In this document: positions 52,248 through 60,819 of the stretch, piece by piece
Position numbering within the stretch: position 1 is the first letter of the stretch
How the letters are laid out: each line of letters starts with the position of its first letter
DNA from: Clostridia bacterium
Lineage (GTDB): Bacteria > Bacillota > Clostridia > Oscillospirales > SIG627
Assembly (NCBI GenBank): GCA_017440805.1
Contig: JAFSGN010000011.1
Location: forward strand, 1 to 64,000
Direction of reading: 5' to 3'
DNA length: 64,000 bases
The notes under the pieces: model-generated
What the model was told of the DNA's origin: nothing
The model's input: the letters and a program-made list of their open reading frames with translations, nothing else
The model's database searches: none
Position numbers and translations under genes: made by a program

Positions 52248-53624
52248 ATGGAATACCGTATAGAACATGATTCTATGGGCGAGGTAAAAGTCCCCGCCGA
52301 TAAACTCTGGGCTGCTCAGACACAGAGAAGCCATGAGAATTTTGAAATAGGTGTCAACATCGAAACAATGCCGGCAGAAATAATTCACGCTTTCGGAATA
52401 CTTAAAAAGGCAGCTTCCCAGGCAAACGGGGTTCTCAAACCCGAAAAGATGACACCTGAAAAGGTAAACGCAATCGGAAGTGCCTGCGATGAGGTAATAA
52501 GCGGAAAACTCAACGATAATTTTCCTCTTGTTGTATGGCAGACAGGTTCGGGTACACAGTCCAATATGAATGCGAATGAAGTTATTGCAAACCGCGGCAA
52601 TCAGATTGCAGGCGAAAAACTTCTTCACCCCAATGATGATGTTAATATGAGCCAGTCCTCAAATGATACTTTCCCTACTGCTATGCATATTGCGGCGGTT
52701 CTTATGATAGAGGATAAACTCATTCCTGCGTGCGAAACTCTTATTGATACTTTCAAACGCCTGGAGGCAGAAAATGAGGGCATTGTCAAAAGCGGAAGAA
52801 CACATCTTCAGGACGCAACTCCCATAAAATTCAGCCAGGAGATAAGCGGATGGCGTTCCAGCCTTGAGAGAGATGAGGAACTTCTCAAACTTGCAGTAGG
52901 TCCTCTCCGTGAACTTGCACTGGGCGGTACAGCGGTAGGTACTGGACTTAATGCACACCCCGATTTCGGCAGAGTGGTTGCACAGAAGGTTTCCGAACTT
53001 ACAGGAAAGAATTTTATTACCGCACCCAATAAATTCCATGCTCTCACATCCAAAGACGAACTTGTGTTTGCACACGGTGCTATTAAAGCACTTGCCTGCG
53101 ATATGATGAAAATTGCAAATGATATCCGCTGGCTTGCAAGCGGTCCCCGTGACGGATTGGGTGAAATATTCATTCCCGAAAACGAACCCGGTTCATCCAT
53201 CATGCCCGGAAAGGTAAATCCCACTCAGTGCGAAGCGGTTACAATGGTTGCCGTTCAGGTAATGGGAAATGATGTTGCAGTTTCCATGGCAGCATCCCAG
53301 GGAAATTTTGAACTTAATGTATTTATGCCGGTTTGCATATACAATTTCCTTCAGTCAGCCCGTCTTCTTTCTGAAGCAATGATTTCATTTAACAAGAACT
53401 GTGCTGTGGGAATTAAGGCAAACAAAGAAAAGATGCACCACAATCTTCACAACTCGCTTATGCTGGTTACCGCACTTAATCCTTATATTGGATACGAGAA
53501 CGCAGCAAAAACCGCAAAGAAAGCCTTTAAAGACAATATTTCTCTTAAAGAAGCATGTGTTGAACTGGGATTTCTGACAGCGGAAAAATTTGACCAGGTG
53601 TTCCACCCTGAACAGATGGTGTAA
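52248..53624 (+). CDS. fumC: Class II fumarate hydratase
   Basis: A 458-residue fumarase that interconverts malate and fumarate, without iron-sulfur cluster. It has the family signature [11 protein letters not shown], the [14 protein letters not shown] segment and [16 protein letters not shown]-like sequence (CGGAGGA) precedes the ATG, 21 bases after the MDH gene. Aspartase is a relative, but the [12 protein letters not shown] form and context favour fumarase. Confidence 0.95.
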   Translation: MEYRIEHDSMGEVKVPADKLWAAQTQRSHENFEIGVNIETMPAEIIHAFGILKKAASQANGVLKPEKMTPEKVNAIGSACDEVISGKLNDNFPLVVWQTGSGTQSNMNANEVIANRGNQIAGEKLLHPNDDVNMSQSSNDTFPTAMHIAAVLMIEDKLIPACETLIDTFKRLEAENEGIVKSGRTHLQDATPIKFSQEISGWRSSLERDEELLKLAVGPLRELALGGTAVGTGLNAHPDFGRVVAQKVSELTGKNFITAPNKFHALTSKDELVFAHGAIKALACDMMKIANDIRWLASGPRDGLGEIFIPENEPGSSIMPGKVNPTQCEAVTMVAVQVMGNDVAVSMAASQGNFELNVFMPVCIYNFLQSARLLSEAMISFNKNCAVGIKANKEKMHHNLHNSLMLVTALNPYIGYENAAKTAKKAFKDNISLKEACVELGFLTAEKFDQVFHPEQMV

Positions 53625-53675
53625 AAATATAACTGTTTACTATTTGTTTGATATAAATATTATTAAGGAGGATAT

Positions 53676-54470
53676 ATGAAAGTAACTTACTTCCCCGGAT
53701 GCACATTGCGTACAAAGGCGAAAGATTTGGATAAATACGCAAGAAAATGTGCGGAAATACTGGATGTTACTTTAGAGGAGCCGGATGACTGGCAGTGTTG
53801 CGGCGGTGTTTTTACAACCTCCCGTGATGAGATTGCCACAAAACTTTCCTCGGTAAGAGCACTTAAAGCGGCAAGTGATAAAAATCAGCCTCTTGTAACA
53901 GTTTGTTCCACTTGCCATAATGTTATAAAACAAACTAATTATGCAATGCAGAATGATGAAGAGTTTTCTTCTCGTGTAAATAATTATCTTTCTAAGGAAG
54001 AAAATTATGACGGCAGTGCAAAGGTTCTCCACTATCTCGAACTTCTGAGAGATACTGTGGGATTTGACAAGGTTAAAGAAAAGGTTGTAAAACCCCTTGA
54101 GGGCAAGAAAATTGCCGCATATTACGGTTGTCTTCTTCTTCGTCCCGGCAAGGTAATGCAGATGGATGACCCGGAAAACCCCACAATTATGGAAGACCTT
54201 ATCCGTGCACTTGGCGCAGAAGCGGTTGTAACTCCCTACAGAAACGAGTGCTGCGGAAGTTACATCTCACTTGAAAACCCCGAATCCTGCACAAAACGCA
54301 GTACCAAAATCACGAAAAATGTCGAGACATACGGTGCGGATATGATACTTACCGCTTGTCCGATGTGCAAATATAATCTTGAGAAATACGGCAGCGGAGT
54401 GCCTGTGGTTTATCTTACGGAACTTCTTGCCGAGGCTTTTGGCGTAAAGGAGGATGAAAATGCAAAATAA
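53676..54470 (+). CDS. hdrB: Heterodisulfide reductase subunit B-like protein (HdrB)
   Basis: A 264-residue protein with two complete CCG domains, the ligands of the two non-cubane [4Fe-4S] clusters of HdrB: C9, C41, C42, C77, C80 in the first and C152, C192, C193, C228, C231 in the second. In methanogens this subunit splits the CoM-CoB disulfide; in bacteria the natural partner is often unknown. Here no disulfide substrate is suggested by the neighbours, and electrons may instead go to the fumarate reductase encoded downstream. It begins 51 bases after fumC with no terminator between. Confidence 0.95.
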   Translation: MKVTYFPGCTLRTKAKDLDKYARKCAEILDVTLEEPDDWQCCGGVFTTSRDEIATKLSSVRALKAASDKNQPLVTVCSTCHNVIKQTNYAMQNDEEFSSRVNNYLSKEENYDGSAKVLHYLELLRDTVGFDKVKEKVVKPLEGKKIAAYYGCLLLRPGKVMQMDDPENPTIMEDLIRALGAEAVVTPYRNECCGSYISLENPESCTKRSTKITKNVETYGADMILTACPMCKYNLEKYGSGVPVVYLTELLAEAFGVKEDENAK

Positions 54471-54852
54471 GAATTCCTCTCTCAGAGACGAAATTATCCG
54501 TATAAGCGGCACAAACCCGAGAAAATGTATGCTTTGCGGTAAATGTTCGGCGACCTGTCCCGCTTTTGACGGTATGGATTATGCTCCGCATCAGTTTGTG
54601 AACATGATTGAAAACGGGAATATTGAGCCCCTTCTCAATTCAAAATCCATATATCAGTGCCTGAGTTGTTTTGCTTGTCTTGAAAGATGTCCCAGAACAG
54701 TTGAACCTGCAAAACTTATTGAGGCAGTACGCCTTTCGGTTATCAGAAAGCAAGGCGCAAATCATTTGAAGCCCGACAATATTCCTGCACTTCTTGATGA
54801 GGATTTGCCTCAGCAGGCTATTGTCAGTGCCATGAGAAAGTATAATAAATAA
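54460..54852 (+). CDS. hdrC: Heterodisulfide reductase subunit C-like protein (HdrC)
   Basis: A 130-residue ferredoxin-like electron carrier between HdrA and HdrB. The two [4Fe-4S] motifs are C23/C26/C29/C33 and C67/C70/C73/C77. I start at the second ATG because AAGGAGG is six bases before it and touches the first. It overlaps hdrB by 11 bases. Confidence 0.94.
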   Translation: MQNKNSSLRDEIIRISGTNPRKCMLCGKCSATCPAFDGMDYAPHQFVNMIENGNIEPLLNSKSIYQCLSCFACLERCPRTVEPAKLIEAVRLSVIRKQGANHLKPDNIPALLDEDLPQQAIVSAMRKYNK

Positions 54853-54867
54853 GGAGGAAAAGACATA

Positions 54868-56862
54868 ATGCAGAGAATTGGCGTTTTTGTGTGCTGGTGC
54901 GGAAGTAATATTGCCGGCACAGTGGATGTTAAGGCAGTTGCCGAAGCCCTGAAAAATGAGCCGGGTGTTGTCTTTTCCACAGACTATCAATATATGTGTT
55001 CCCAGGCAGGTCAGGACATTATAAAGAATGCCATAAAGGAACATAACCTTTCGGGTATTGTTGTTTGTTCCTGTTCACCCAGAATGCACGAGCAGACTTT
55101 CCGTAAGACAGCACAGGCTGCAGGACTCAATCCCTATATGGTTGAAATTTCAAACATCCGTGAGCAGTGTTCCTGGGTACATAAGGATATGGAAAAGGGC
55201 ACCGAGAAAGCAATTATACTCGGTAAGGCAGCAATTGCCAAAGTAAACCTTAATGCACCCCTTACTCCAGGTGAAAGCCCTGTAACCAAAAGAGCGCTTG
55301 TAATCGGCGGCGGTATAGCAGGTATTCAGACCGCACTGGATATTGCAGATGCGGGATTTCCGGTTGATATTGTGGAAACAAAACCCACAATCGGCGGAAA
55401 AATGGCTCAACTTGATAAAACATTCCCTACACTTGACTGTGCTGCCTGCATTCTTACACCTAAAATGGTGGATGCGGGACAGAGTGATAAAATCCGTATA
55501 TTCTCGTACAGTGAAGTATCTCAGGTTAAGGGATTTGTGGGAAATTTTGATGTTACCATAAAGAAAAAAGCCCGTTATGTAAAAGAAGATTTATGTACAG
55601 GATGCGGACTTTGTACCGAGAAATGCCCTCAGAAGAAAGTTCCCAATGAGTTTAATCTGGGTATGGACAACCGCCGCGCAATTTATATTCCCTTTGCACA
55701 GGCAGTACCTAAGGTTGCAACTATAGATGCAGACTATTGTACAATGCTCAAATCAGGAAAATGCGGAGTATGTTCCAAAGTATGTACCGCAGGTGCAATA
55801 GACTATACACAAAAAGATGAATATATTGAAGAAAAATACGGTGCAATAGTAGTTGCAACCGGTTATAACCCCATAAGCATGGATAAGTTTGACGAGTATG
55901 CATACAATCAGTCAAAGGATGTTATAACCTCCCTTGAATTTGAGCGTCTTACCAATGCTGCAGGACCTACAGCAGGAAAACTTCTCCGTCCCTCAGACAA
56001 CAAACATCCCCATACCATTGTTTTTGTTCAGTGCGTTGGTTCAAGATGTGCCAACTGTGCGGAAAAAGGAAAAGAATACTGCTCAAAAATCTGTTGTATG
56101 TATACAGCAAAACACGCAATGCTTACAAGAGACAAATATCCTGATACCGATGTTTATGTATTCTATATAGATGTTCGTACACCGGGCAAGAGTTTTGACG
56201 AATTTTACCGCCGTGCTGTTGAAGAATACGGTGTTCACTACATCAAAGGTATGGTAGGAAAAATTGCACCCGAGGGCGATGTCCTCAAGGTTCAGGCTTC
56301 CGACCTTATCAATAATAAACAAATCCACATTGATGCAGACCTTGTTGTACTTGCGGCGGCTATCGAACCCGACAAATCTGCCCGTCCTCTTGCGACAATG
56401 CTTACTGCAAGTATGGATACCAATGATTTCTTTACCGAAGCACATCCCAAACTTCGTCCCGTGGAAAGTCCTACAGCAGGTGTGTTCCTTTCAGGTGCTT
56501 GTCAGGGACCTAAAGACATACCGGAAACAGTTGCTCAGGCGGGTGCTGCAGCATCCAAGGTTATTGGTCTTCTCGCAAAAGACAAGTTGATGGGTAACCC
56601 GTGTGTTGCTCACTCAAACGAACTTATGTGTAACGGATGTTCTTCTTGTGAAAGAGTATGTCCTTACGGTGCAATTACTTATTCCGACAAGGAATTCCGT
56701 ATGCCCGACCGTACAGTTGCCATCCGCCGTGTAGCGTCGGTTAACGAGGCAGTATGCCAGGGATGCGGTGCTTGTACAGTTGCATGTCCTTCGGGTGCTA
56801 TGGACCTTAAAGGATTTGCCAATAACCAAATAGTTGCGGAGGTGGATGCAATATGCAAATAA
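54868..56862 (+). CDS. hdrA: Heterodisulfide reductase subunit A-like bifurcating flavoprotein (HdrA)
   Basis: A 664-residue iron-sulfur flavoprotein, the electron-bifurcating centre of Hdr complexes. The N-terminal domain carries C9 and C11 (FVCWCGSNIAG), the FAD Rossmann motif is VIGGGIAG (145-152), and the CxxCxxCxxxC sets are at 243-253, with another Cys set at 291-306 and two ferredoxin motifs near the C-terminus (CNGCSSCERVC, CQGCGACTVAC). The THFPTLDCAACILTPK-like segment (TLDCAACILTPKMVDAG) is conserved. It overlaps the next gene by ten bases. Confidence 0.95.
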   Translation: MQRIGVFVCWCGSNIAGTVDVKAVAEALKNEPGVVFSTDYQYMCSQAGQDIIKNAIKEHNLSGIVVCSCSPRMHEQTFRKTAQAAGLNPYMVEISNIREQCSWVHKDMEKGTEKAIILGKAAIAKVNLNAPLTPGESPVTKRALVIGGGIAGIQTALDIADAGFPVDIVETKPTIGGKMAQLDKTFPTLDCAACILTPKMVDAGQSDKIRIFSYSEVSQVKGFVGNFDVTIKKKARYVKEDLCTGCGLCTEKCPQKKVPNEFNLGMDNRRAIYIPFAQAVPKVATIDADYCTMLKSGKCGVCSKVCTAGAIDYTQKDEYIEEKYGAIVVATGYNPISMDKFDEYAYNQSKDVITSLEFERLTNAAGPTAGKLLRPSDNKHPHTIVFVQCVGSRCANCAEKGKEYCSKICCMYTAKHAMLTRDKYPDTDVYVFYIDVRTPGKSFDEFYRRAVEEYGVHYIKGMVGKIAPEGDVLKVQASDLINNKQIHIDADLVVLAAAIEPDKSARPLATMLTASMDTNDFFTEAHPKLRPVESPTAGVFLSGACQGPKDIPETVAQAGAAASKVIGLLAKDKLMGNPCVAHSNELMCNGCSSCERVCPYGAITYSDKEFRMPDRTVAIRRVASVNEAVCQGCGACTVACPSGAMDLKGFANNQIVAEVDAICK

Positions 56863-57290
56863 ACGGAGAATTTAAGCCTTTGATAGTTGCTTTCTGCTGT
56901 AACTGGTGTTCCTATGCGGGAGCAGACCTTGCGGGAAACAACCGTCTTGCCTACCCCGAAAATGTTAAAATTATAAAAGTGCCTTGCTCCTGCCGCGTAA
57001 ATCCCATGTTCATTCTGCGTGCATTCCAGAGAGGTGCTGACGGAGTTATCATATGCGGATGCCATCCTGGTGACTGCCACTATACCTCCGGAAATTACTA
57101 TACAAGACGAAGAATGTCGCTTCTCTTCTCAATGCTTAATTTCCTGGGCATAGAAAAAGAGCGTACCCGCGTTGAATGGGTGTCTGCTGCCGAGGGTGCA
57201 AAATTTGCGGCTACCATGAATGAATTTACCGAGGCGGTTGCAGCCCTTGGTGAAAACAAAAGACTGGAGGATTTGCGATGCAAAAGATAA
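56853..57290 (+). CDS. flxD: MvhD/FlxD-type hydrogenase iron-sulfur subunit
   Basis: A 145-residue [2Fe-2S] protein of the MvhD family, which docks an electron-input module to HdrA. Cysteines are at 15, 16, 19, 45, 47, 68, 70 and 75; conserved words are FCCNWCSYAGAD and GCHPGDCHY. In methanogens it connects [NiFe] hydrogenase to Hdr; no [NiFe] hydrogenase gene lies here, so the input is more likely the FlxA-type NADH module downstream. It overlaps both neighbours. Confidence 0.94.
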   Translation: MQINGEFKPLIVAFCCNWCSYAGADLAGNNRLAYPENVKIIKVPCSCRVNPMFILRAFQRGADGVIICGCHPGDCHYTSGNYYTRRRMSLLFSMLNFLGIEKERTRVEWVSAAEGAKFAATMNEFTEAVAALGENKRLEDLRCKR

Positions 57291-58276
57291 ATAGCACAAT
57301 GCTGATTGAAAAAGCGGCGCAACTTCTGGAAAACGGTACTGCAGACCGTGTTTTAGGGTGGAAAAAGGGTGAATTTGATTATGATATCACCCCCGCTGTG
57401 TTTAACAGTGTTGACCAGATAAAAAAAGAATTTGTGTTCGGAGACTTCTGCGGTGCAAACCTGTCGAAGTATCTTGTCAAGGAAACCCGCAAAGGTGACG
57501 GCAAAGTTGCCGTATTTCTCAAGCCTTGCGATACTTACAGTTTTAACCAGCTCCTTACCGAAAAAAGATTTGACCGCGAAAAAGTATATGCTGTTGGTAT
57601 TTCCTGCGAAGGAATGGCAGACATATTTAAGGTTAAACAAATAGCCGGCGACGGAATTGTTTCGGTTTCATCCGACGGTGAAAATGTTAAGGTTGAAACA
57701 CTTTATGACGGTGAAAAAACCATTAAACTGAGCGATGTTATTGCTGAGAGATGCATAAACTGCAAGAGCAGAAAATGCGTTGCATACGACGAACTTATGG
57801 GAGAAGAGGGAGAGATTATTGACTCTGACCGCTTTGACATGGTAAGTAAAATTGAAAGTATGAGCGAGGACGAGAGATTTGGGTTCTGGCAGAACGAACT
57901 TTCAAAATGTATCCGTTGTAACGCCTGCCGTAATGTTTGTCCCGCATGTACCTGTGAAAAGTGCGTATTTGACAACCCCGATTCCTGTGCTCAGAATAAG
58001 GCACCCGCGGACAGTTTTGAAGAAAAAATGTTCCATATTATCCGCGCGTTCCATGTAGCAGGAAGATGTACCGACTGTGGAGAATGTTCAAGAGTATGTC
58101 CTCAGAATATACCTCTCCATCTTCTCAACAGAAAGTTTATAAAAGATATCGATACATTTTACGGCGAGTACCAGGCAGGTGCCCAGGTCGGAAGCCGTGC
58201 TCCGCTGGTGGACTATACCGAGGGAGATATTGAACCGGGTGAAGCGGTTATGAAAGGAGAGTCGGAAAATGCGTAA
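57278..58276 (+). CDS. FlxC-like iron-sulfur protein
   Basis: A 332-residue protein. The first 165 residues resemble the N-terminal part of F420 hydrogenase beta-type proteins, with FLKPCDTYSFN and GISCEGMAD. Two [4Fe-4S] motifs follow (C211/C214/C217/C221 and C264/C267/C270/C274), plus extra cysteines at 224, 226 and 229. The position next to FlxD and FlxB matches the flxABCD-hdrABC cluster of Desulfovibrio read in reverse, so I call it FlxC-like. It probably wires electrons within the module. It overlaps the next gene by eight bases. Confidence 0.8.
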   Translation: MQKINSTMLIEKAAQLLENGTADRVLGWKKGEFDYDITPAVFNSVDQIKKEFVFGDFCGANLSKYLVKETRKGDGKVAVFLKPCDTYSFNQLLTEKRFDREKVYAVGISCEGMADIFKVKQIAGDGIVSVSSDGENVKVETLYDGEKTIKLSDVIAERCINCKSRKCVAYDELMGEEGEIIDSDRFDMVSKIESMSEDERFGFWQNELSKCIRCNACRNVCPACTCEKCVFDNPDSCAQNKAPADSFEEKMFHIIRAFHVAGRCTDCGECSRVCPQNIPLHLLNRKFIKDIDTFYGEYQAGAQVGSRAPLVDYTEGDIEPGEAVMKGESENA

Positions 58277-59294
58277 GTGTTCATTACAGAATCTTGAAAC
58301 GGTTTTTGAGAAAATTTCCGAAAGTATGACTCTCTACATCCCTGCAGATACAAAAGACGGTGCCGATTTTACAAAGTGGACCAAAGGCGTTCAGATGAGT
58401 CAGGCACTCAATACCAACCGCAGTGCAAAAGACTTTTTCTTCCCCCAGACAGAAGACCTTGTGGAATTTAAGACAGAAGGTAAAAACATAGAGGTTATAG
58501 ATACCCGTAAAGAAAGTGAAGATTTTGCAGTATTCGGTGTTCGTGCCTGTGATGTGAAAAGTTTTGACATACTTGACAGAGTATTCCTCACAGAACCTTA
58601 TGACAGTTACTATGCAACCCGCCGTGAGCATGGCGTGATTTTCTCACTTGCCTGCACACGCCCTGCGGAAACCTGCTTCTGCGGAACATTCGGAATAAAC
58701 CCTGCAGAACCGGGTGCGGATGTTTCAATGTGGAAAACCGACAGTGAAATGTTCTTTGAGGCAAATACCGAAAAGGGAAAAGAAATTCTCAAAAAACTTG
58801 AAAGTGTTACCCAGAGTGCAGATGCGTCGGATGTGGACGGACAAAAGAAAAAGACAGGGGAAATAATGAAAAAACTTCCTCTTTCAGACCTTTCTGCCGA
58901 AAAATTCGGAAAGGGAATGACTTCAAAGTATTTCGATTCTCCCAAGTGGAGAGAACTTTCGGCAACTTGTATCGGTTGCGGAACCTGTACTTTTGTATGT
59001 CCTACCTGTCAGTGCTACGACATAAAGGATTTCAACAGCGGAAAAGGTGTTATACGGTATCGTTGCTGGGACTCCTGTATGTACTCCGATTTTACCAAAA
59101 TGGCACACGGAAACTCAAGAAATTCACAGACCGAGCGTTTCCGCCAGAGATTTATGCACAAACTTGTATATTATCCCGATAATAACGACGGAATGTTCAG
59201 TTGTGTAGGCTGCGGAAGATGCCTTAATAAATGCCCGATTTCAATGAATATTGTTAAAGTAATGAAAACTCTGGGAGGTGAAGACAATGAATAA
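58269..59294 (+). CDS. FlxB-like iron-sulfur protein (sulfhydrogenase beta/AsrA type)
   Basis: A 341-residue protein resembling the beta subunit of archaeal sulfhydrogenase and the A subunit of anaerobic sulfite reductase. It has the family word VRACDVKSFDILDRVF and the CFCGTFGIN segment (136-142). Two [4Fe-4S] motifs are C234/C237/C240/C244 and C312/C315/C318/C322. It likely passes electrons between FlxA and the rest of the complex. Its start overlaps the preceding gene and its end overlaps flxA. Confidence 0.82.
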   Translation: MRKCSLQNLETVFEKISESMTLYIPADTKDGADFTKWTKGVQMSQALNTNRSAKDFFFPQTEDLVEFKTEGKNIEVIDTRKESEDFAVFGVRACDVKSFDILDRVFLTEPYDSYYATRREHGVIFSLACTRPAETCFCGTFGINPAEPGADVSMWKTDSEMFFEANTEKGKEILKKLESVTQSADASDVDGQKKKTGEIMKKLPLSDLSAEKFGKGMTSKYFDSPKWRELSATCIGCGTCTFVCPTCQCYDIKDFNSGKGVIRYRCWDSCMYSDFTKMAHGNSRNSQTERFRQRFMHKLVYYPDNNDGMFSCVGCGRCLNKCPISMNIVKVMKTLGGEDNE

Positions 59295-60120
59295 CCGCAA
59301 GGAAGCATTGATACCTGCAGTCGGTGTTATTACCGACATACGCATAGATACACCCGATGTAAAAACTTTCAGAGTTGTAACTCCCGACGGAAAAAAGGCT
59401 TTTGAACATAAACCCGGACAGTGCGCAATGCTGTCTATTCCCGGAGTAGGCGAGGCGATGTTCTCTATCACATCTTCTCCCACCAATACGGAGTTTATGG
59501 AATTTTCCATTAAAAAATGCGGATGTGTTACCGAGTGGCTTCATCAGGCGGAAGTGGGACAGCAGATTACAATCCGCGGTCCTTACGGAAATCCTTTCCC
59601 GGTTGATGATGTGTTTGCGGGCAAAGACCTGTTGTTTATTGCCGGAGGTATCGGTCTTGCACCCCTTCGTTCAGTAATCAACTACTGCCGTCACTATAAA
59701 GACCGTTACGGCAAAATAGATATTGTTTACGGTTCCAGAAGTAAGGAAGATTTGGTTGACTACAAAGAAATAATCGACGAATGGGTAGTTGACCCCGATA
59801 TAAATGTGCATCTTACCATTGACCGTGAGCAAGAGGGTTGGGACGGACATGTTGGTTTTGTACCGAACTATGTAAAAGAACTCGGATTTGATACGGGAAA
59901 AACCGCCATTGTCTGCGGACCTCCTATTATGATTAAATTTACTCTTGACGGACTCTGTTCTGTCGGATTCGATAAAAAACAGATTTACACCACAATGGAA
60001 CTTCGTATGAAATGCGGTATCGGAAAGTGCGGAAGATGTAATATAGGTTCTAAATATGTATGTAAAGACGGACCTGTATTCAGATGTGATGAACTTGATG
60101 AACTGCCAGACGAGTATTAA
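59287..60120 (+). CDS. flxA: FlxA-like NAD(P)H-oxidising FAD protein
   Basis: A 277-residue ferredoxin-reductase-type flavoprotein. The N-terminal FAD barrel has MFSITSSP, the nucleotide-binding part has AGGIGLAPLRSVINY and CGPPIMIKF, and the C-terminal [2Fe-2S] motif is CGIGKCGRCNIG followed by VCKDGPVF, as in the PyrK/HydG/AsrB group. It should accept electrons from NADH and feed them to HdrA. I start at the ATG that is eight bases after GGAGG; an upstream GTG overlaps that site. Pyridine nucleotide preference is not proven. Confidence 0.9.
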   Translation: MNNRKEALIPAVGVITDIRIDTPDVKTFRVVTPDGKKAFEHKPGQCAMLSIPGVGEAMFSITSSPTNTEFMEFSIKKCGCVTEWLHQAEVGQQITIRGPYGNPFPVDDVFAGKDLLFIAGGIGLAPLRSVINYCRHYKDRYGKIDIVYGSRSKEDLVDYKEIIDEWVVDPDINVHLTIDREQEGWDGHVGFVPNYVKELGFDTGKTAIVCGPPIMIKFTLDGLCSVGFDKKQIYTTMELRMKCGIGKCGRCNIGSKYVCKDGPVFRCDELDELPDEY

Positions 60121-60132
60121 GGAGGAATAGAC

Positions 60133-60807
60133 ATGGAAAACATGGTAAATATATTTCTGTTCGGAAAAAAATATGAAGTTCCGGACAATCTCACAATAAT
60201 GCGCGCAATGGAATATGCGGGTTACCAACTTGTCAGAGGCTGCGGATGCCGTAACGGATTTTGCGGTGCCTGTGCAACAATTTACAGAATAAAAGGCGAC
60301 AGAGAACTTAAGAGTTGTCTTGCTTGTCAGACTAAAGTTGAAGACAATATGTATATTGCAACTCTGCCGTTCTTCCCGCTTGTAAAGCAGGTTTATGATA
60401 TTGAAAAGGTAAAACCCACCGAGCAGATTATGATGCAACTTTATCCCGAGATTTATGCTTGTATCGGATGTAATGCCTGCACCAAGAGTTGTACTCAGGA
60501 ACTTAATGTTATGCAGTATATTGCTTATGCACAGAGAGGCGAGTATGAGAAGTGTGCAGAAGAATCCTTTGACTGTGTAATGTGCGGTGTTTGTTCCGCA
60601 AGATGCCCTGCAGGTATTTCGCATCCTCAGGTTGCAATGCTCGCCCGCCGTCTTAACGGAAAATACCTTGCTCCCAAGTGCGACCATCTTGAAGACAGGG
60701 TGCGGGAAATCAATGACGGAACCTTCAAGGAACTCATTGAAGACCTTATGCAAAAACCCATCGACCAGATAAAAGAACTTTACAATACAAGAGAAATCGA
60801 GAAATAA
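60133..60807 (+). CDS. frdB: Fumarate reductase iron-sulfur subunit, soluble
   Basis: A 224-residue protein with an N-terminal plant-type [2Fe-2S] domain (C39, C44, C47 and a distal Cys at 62 or 65) and two CxxCxxCxxxC sets, C110/C113/C116/C120 and C148/C151/C154/C158. This matches SdhB/FrdB architecture and also the first part of methanogen TfrB, but the HdrB-like domains of TfrB are absent because hdrB is a separate gene. No membrane anchor subunit follows. It would pass electrons from the Hdr complex to FrdA. Confidence 0.88.
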   Translation: MENMVNIFLFGKKYEVPDNLTIMRAMEYAGYQLVRGCGCRNGFCGACATIYRIKGDRELKSCLACQTKVEDNMYIATLPFFPLVKQVYDIEKVKPTEQIMMQLYPEIYACIGCNACTKSCTQELNVMQYIAYAQRGEYEKCAEESFDCVMCGVCSARCPAGISHPQVAMLARRLNGKYLAPKCDHLEDRVREINDGTFKELIEDLMQKPIDQIKELYNTREIEK

Positions 60808-60819
60808 GGAGGTGCTGGT

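Noticed and set aside
53676-57290. Archaeal methanogen origin of the hdr and mvhD genes
   Set aside because: Hdr/Mvh-like genes occur widely in anaerobic bacteria, and ribosome binding sites, promoters and neighbours are bacterial. Base composition does not stand out.
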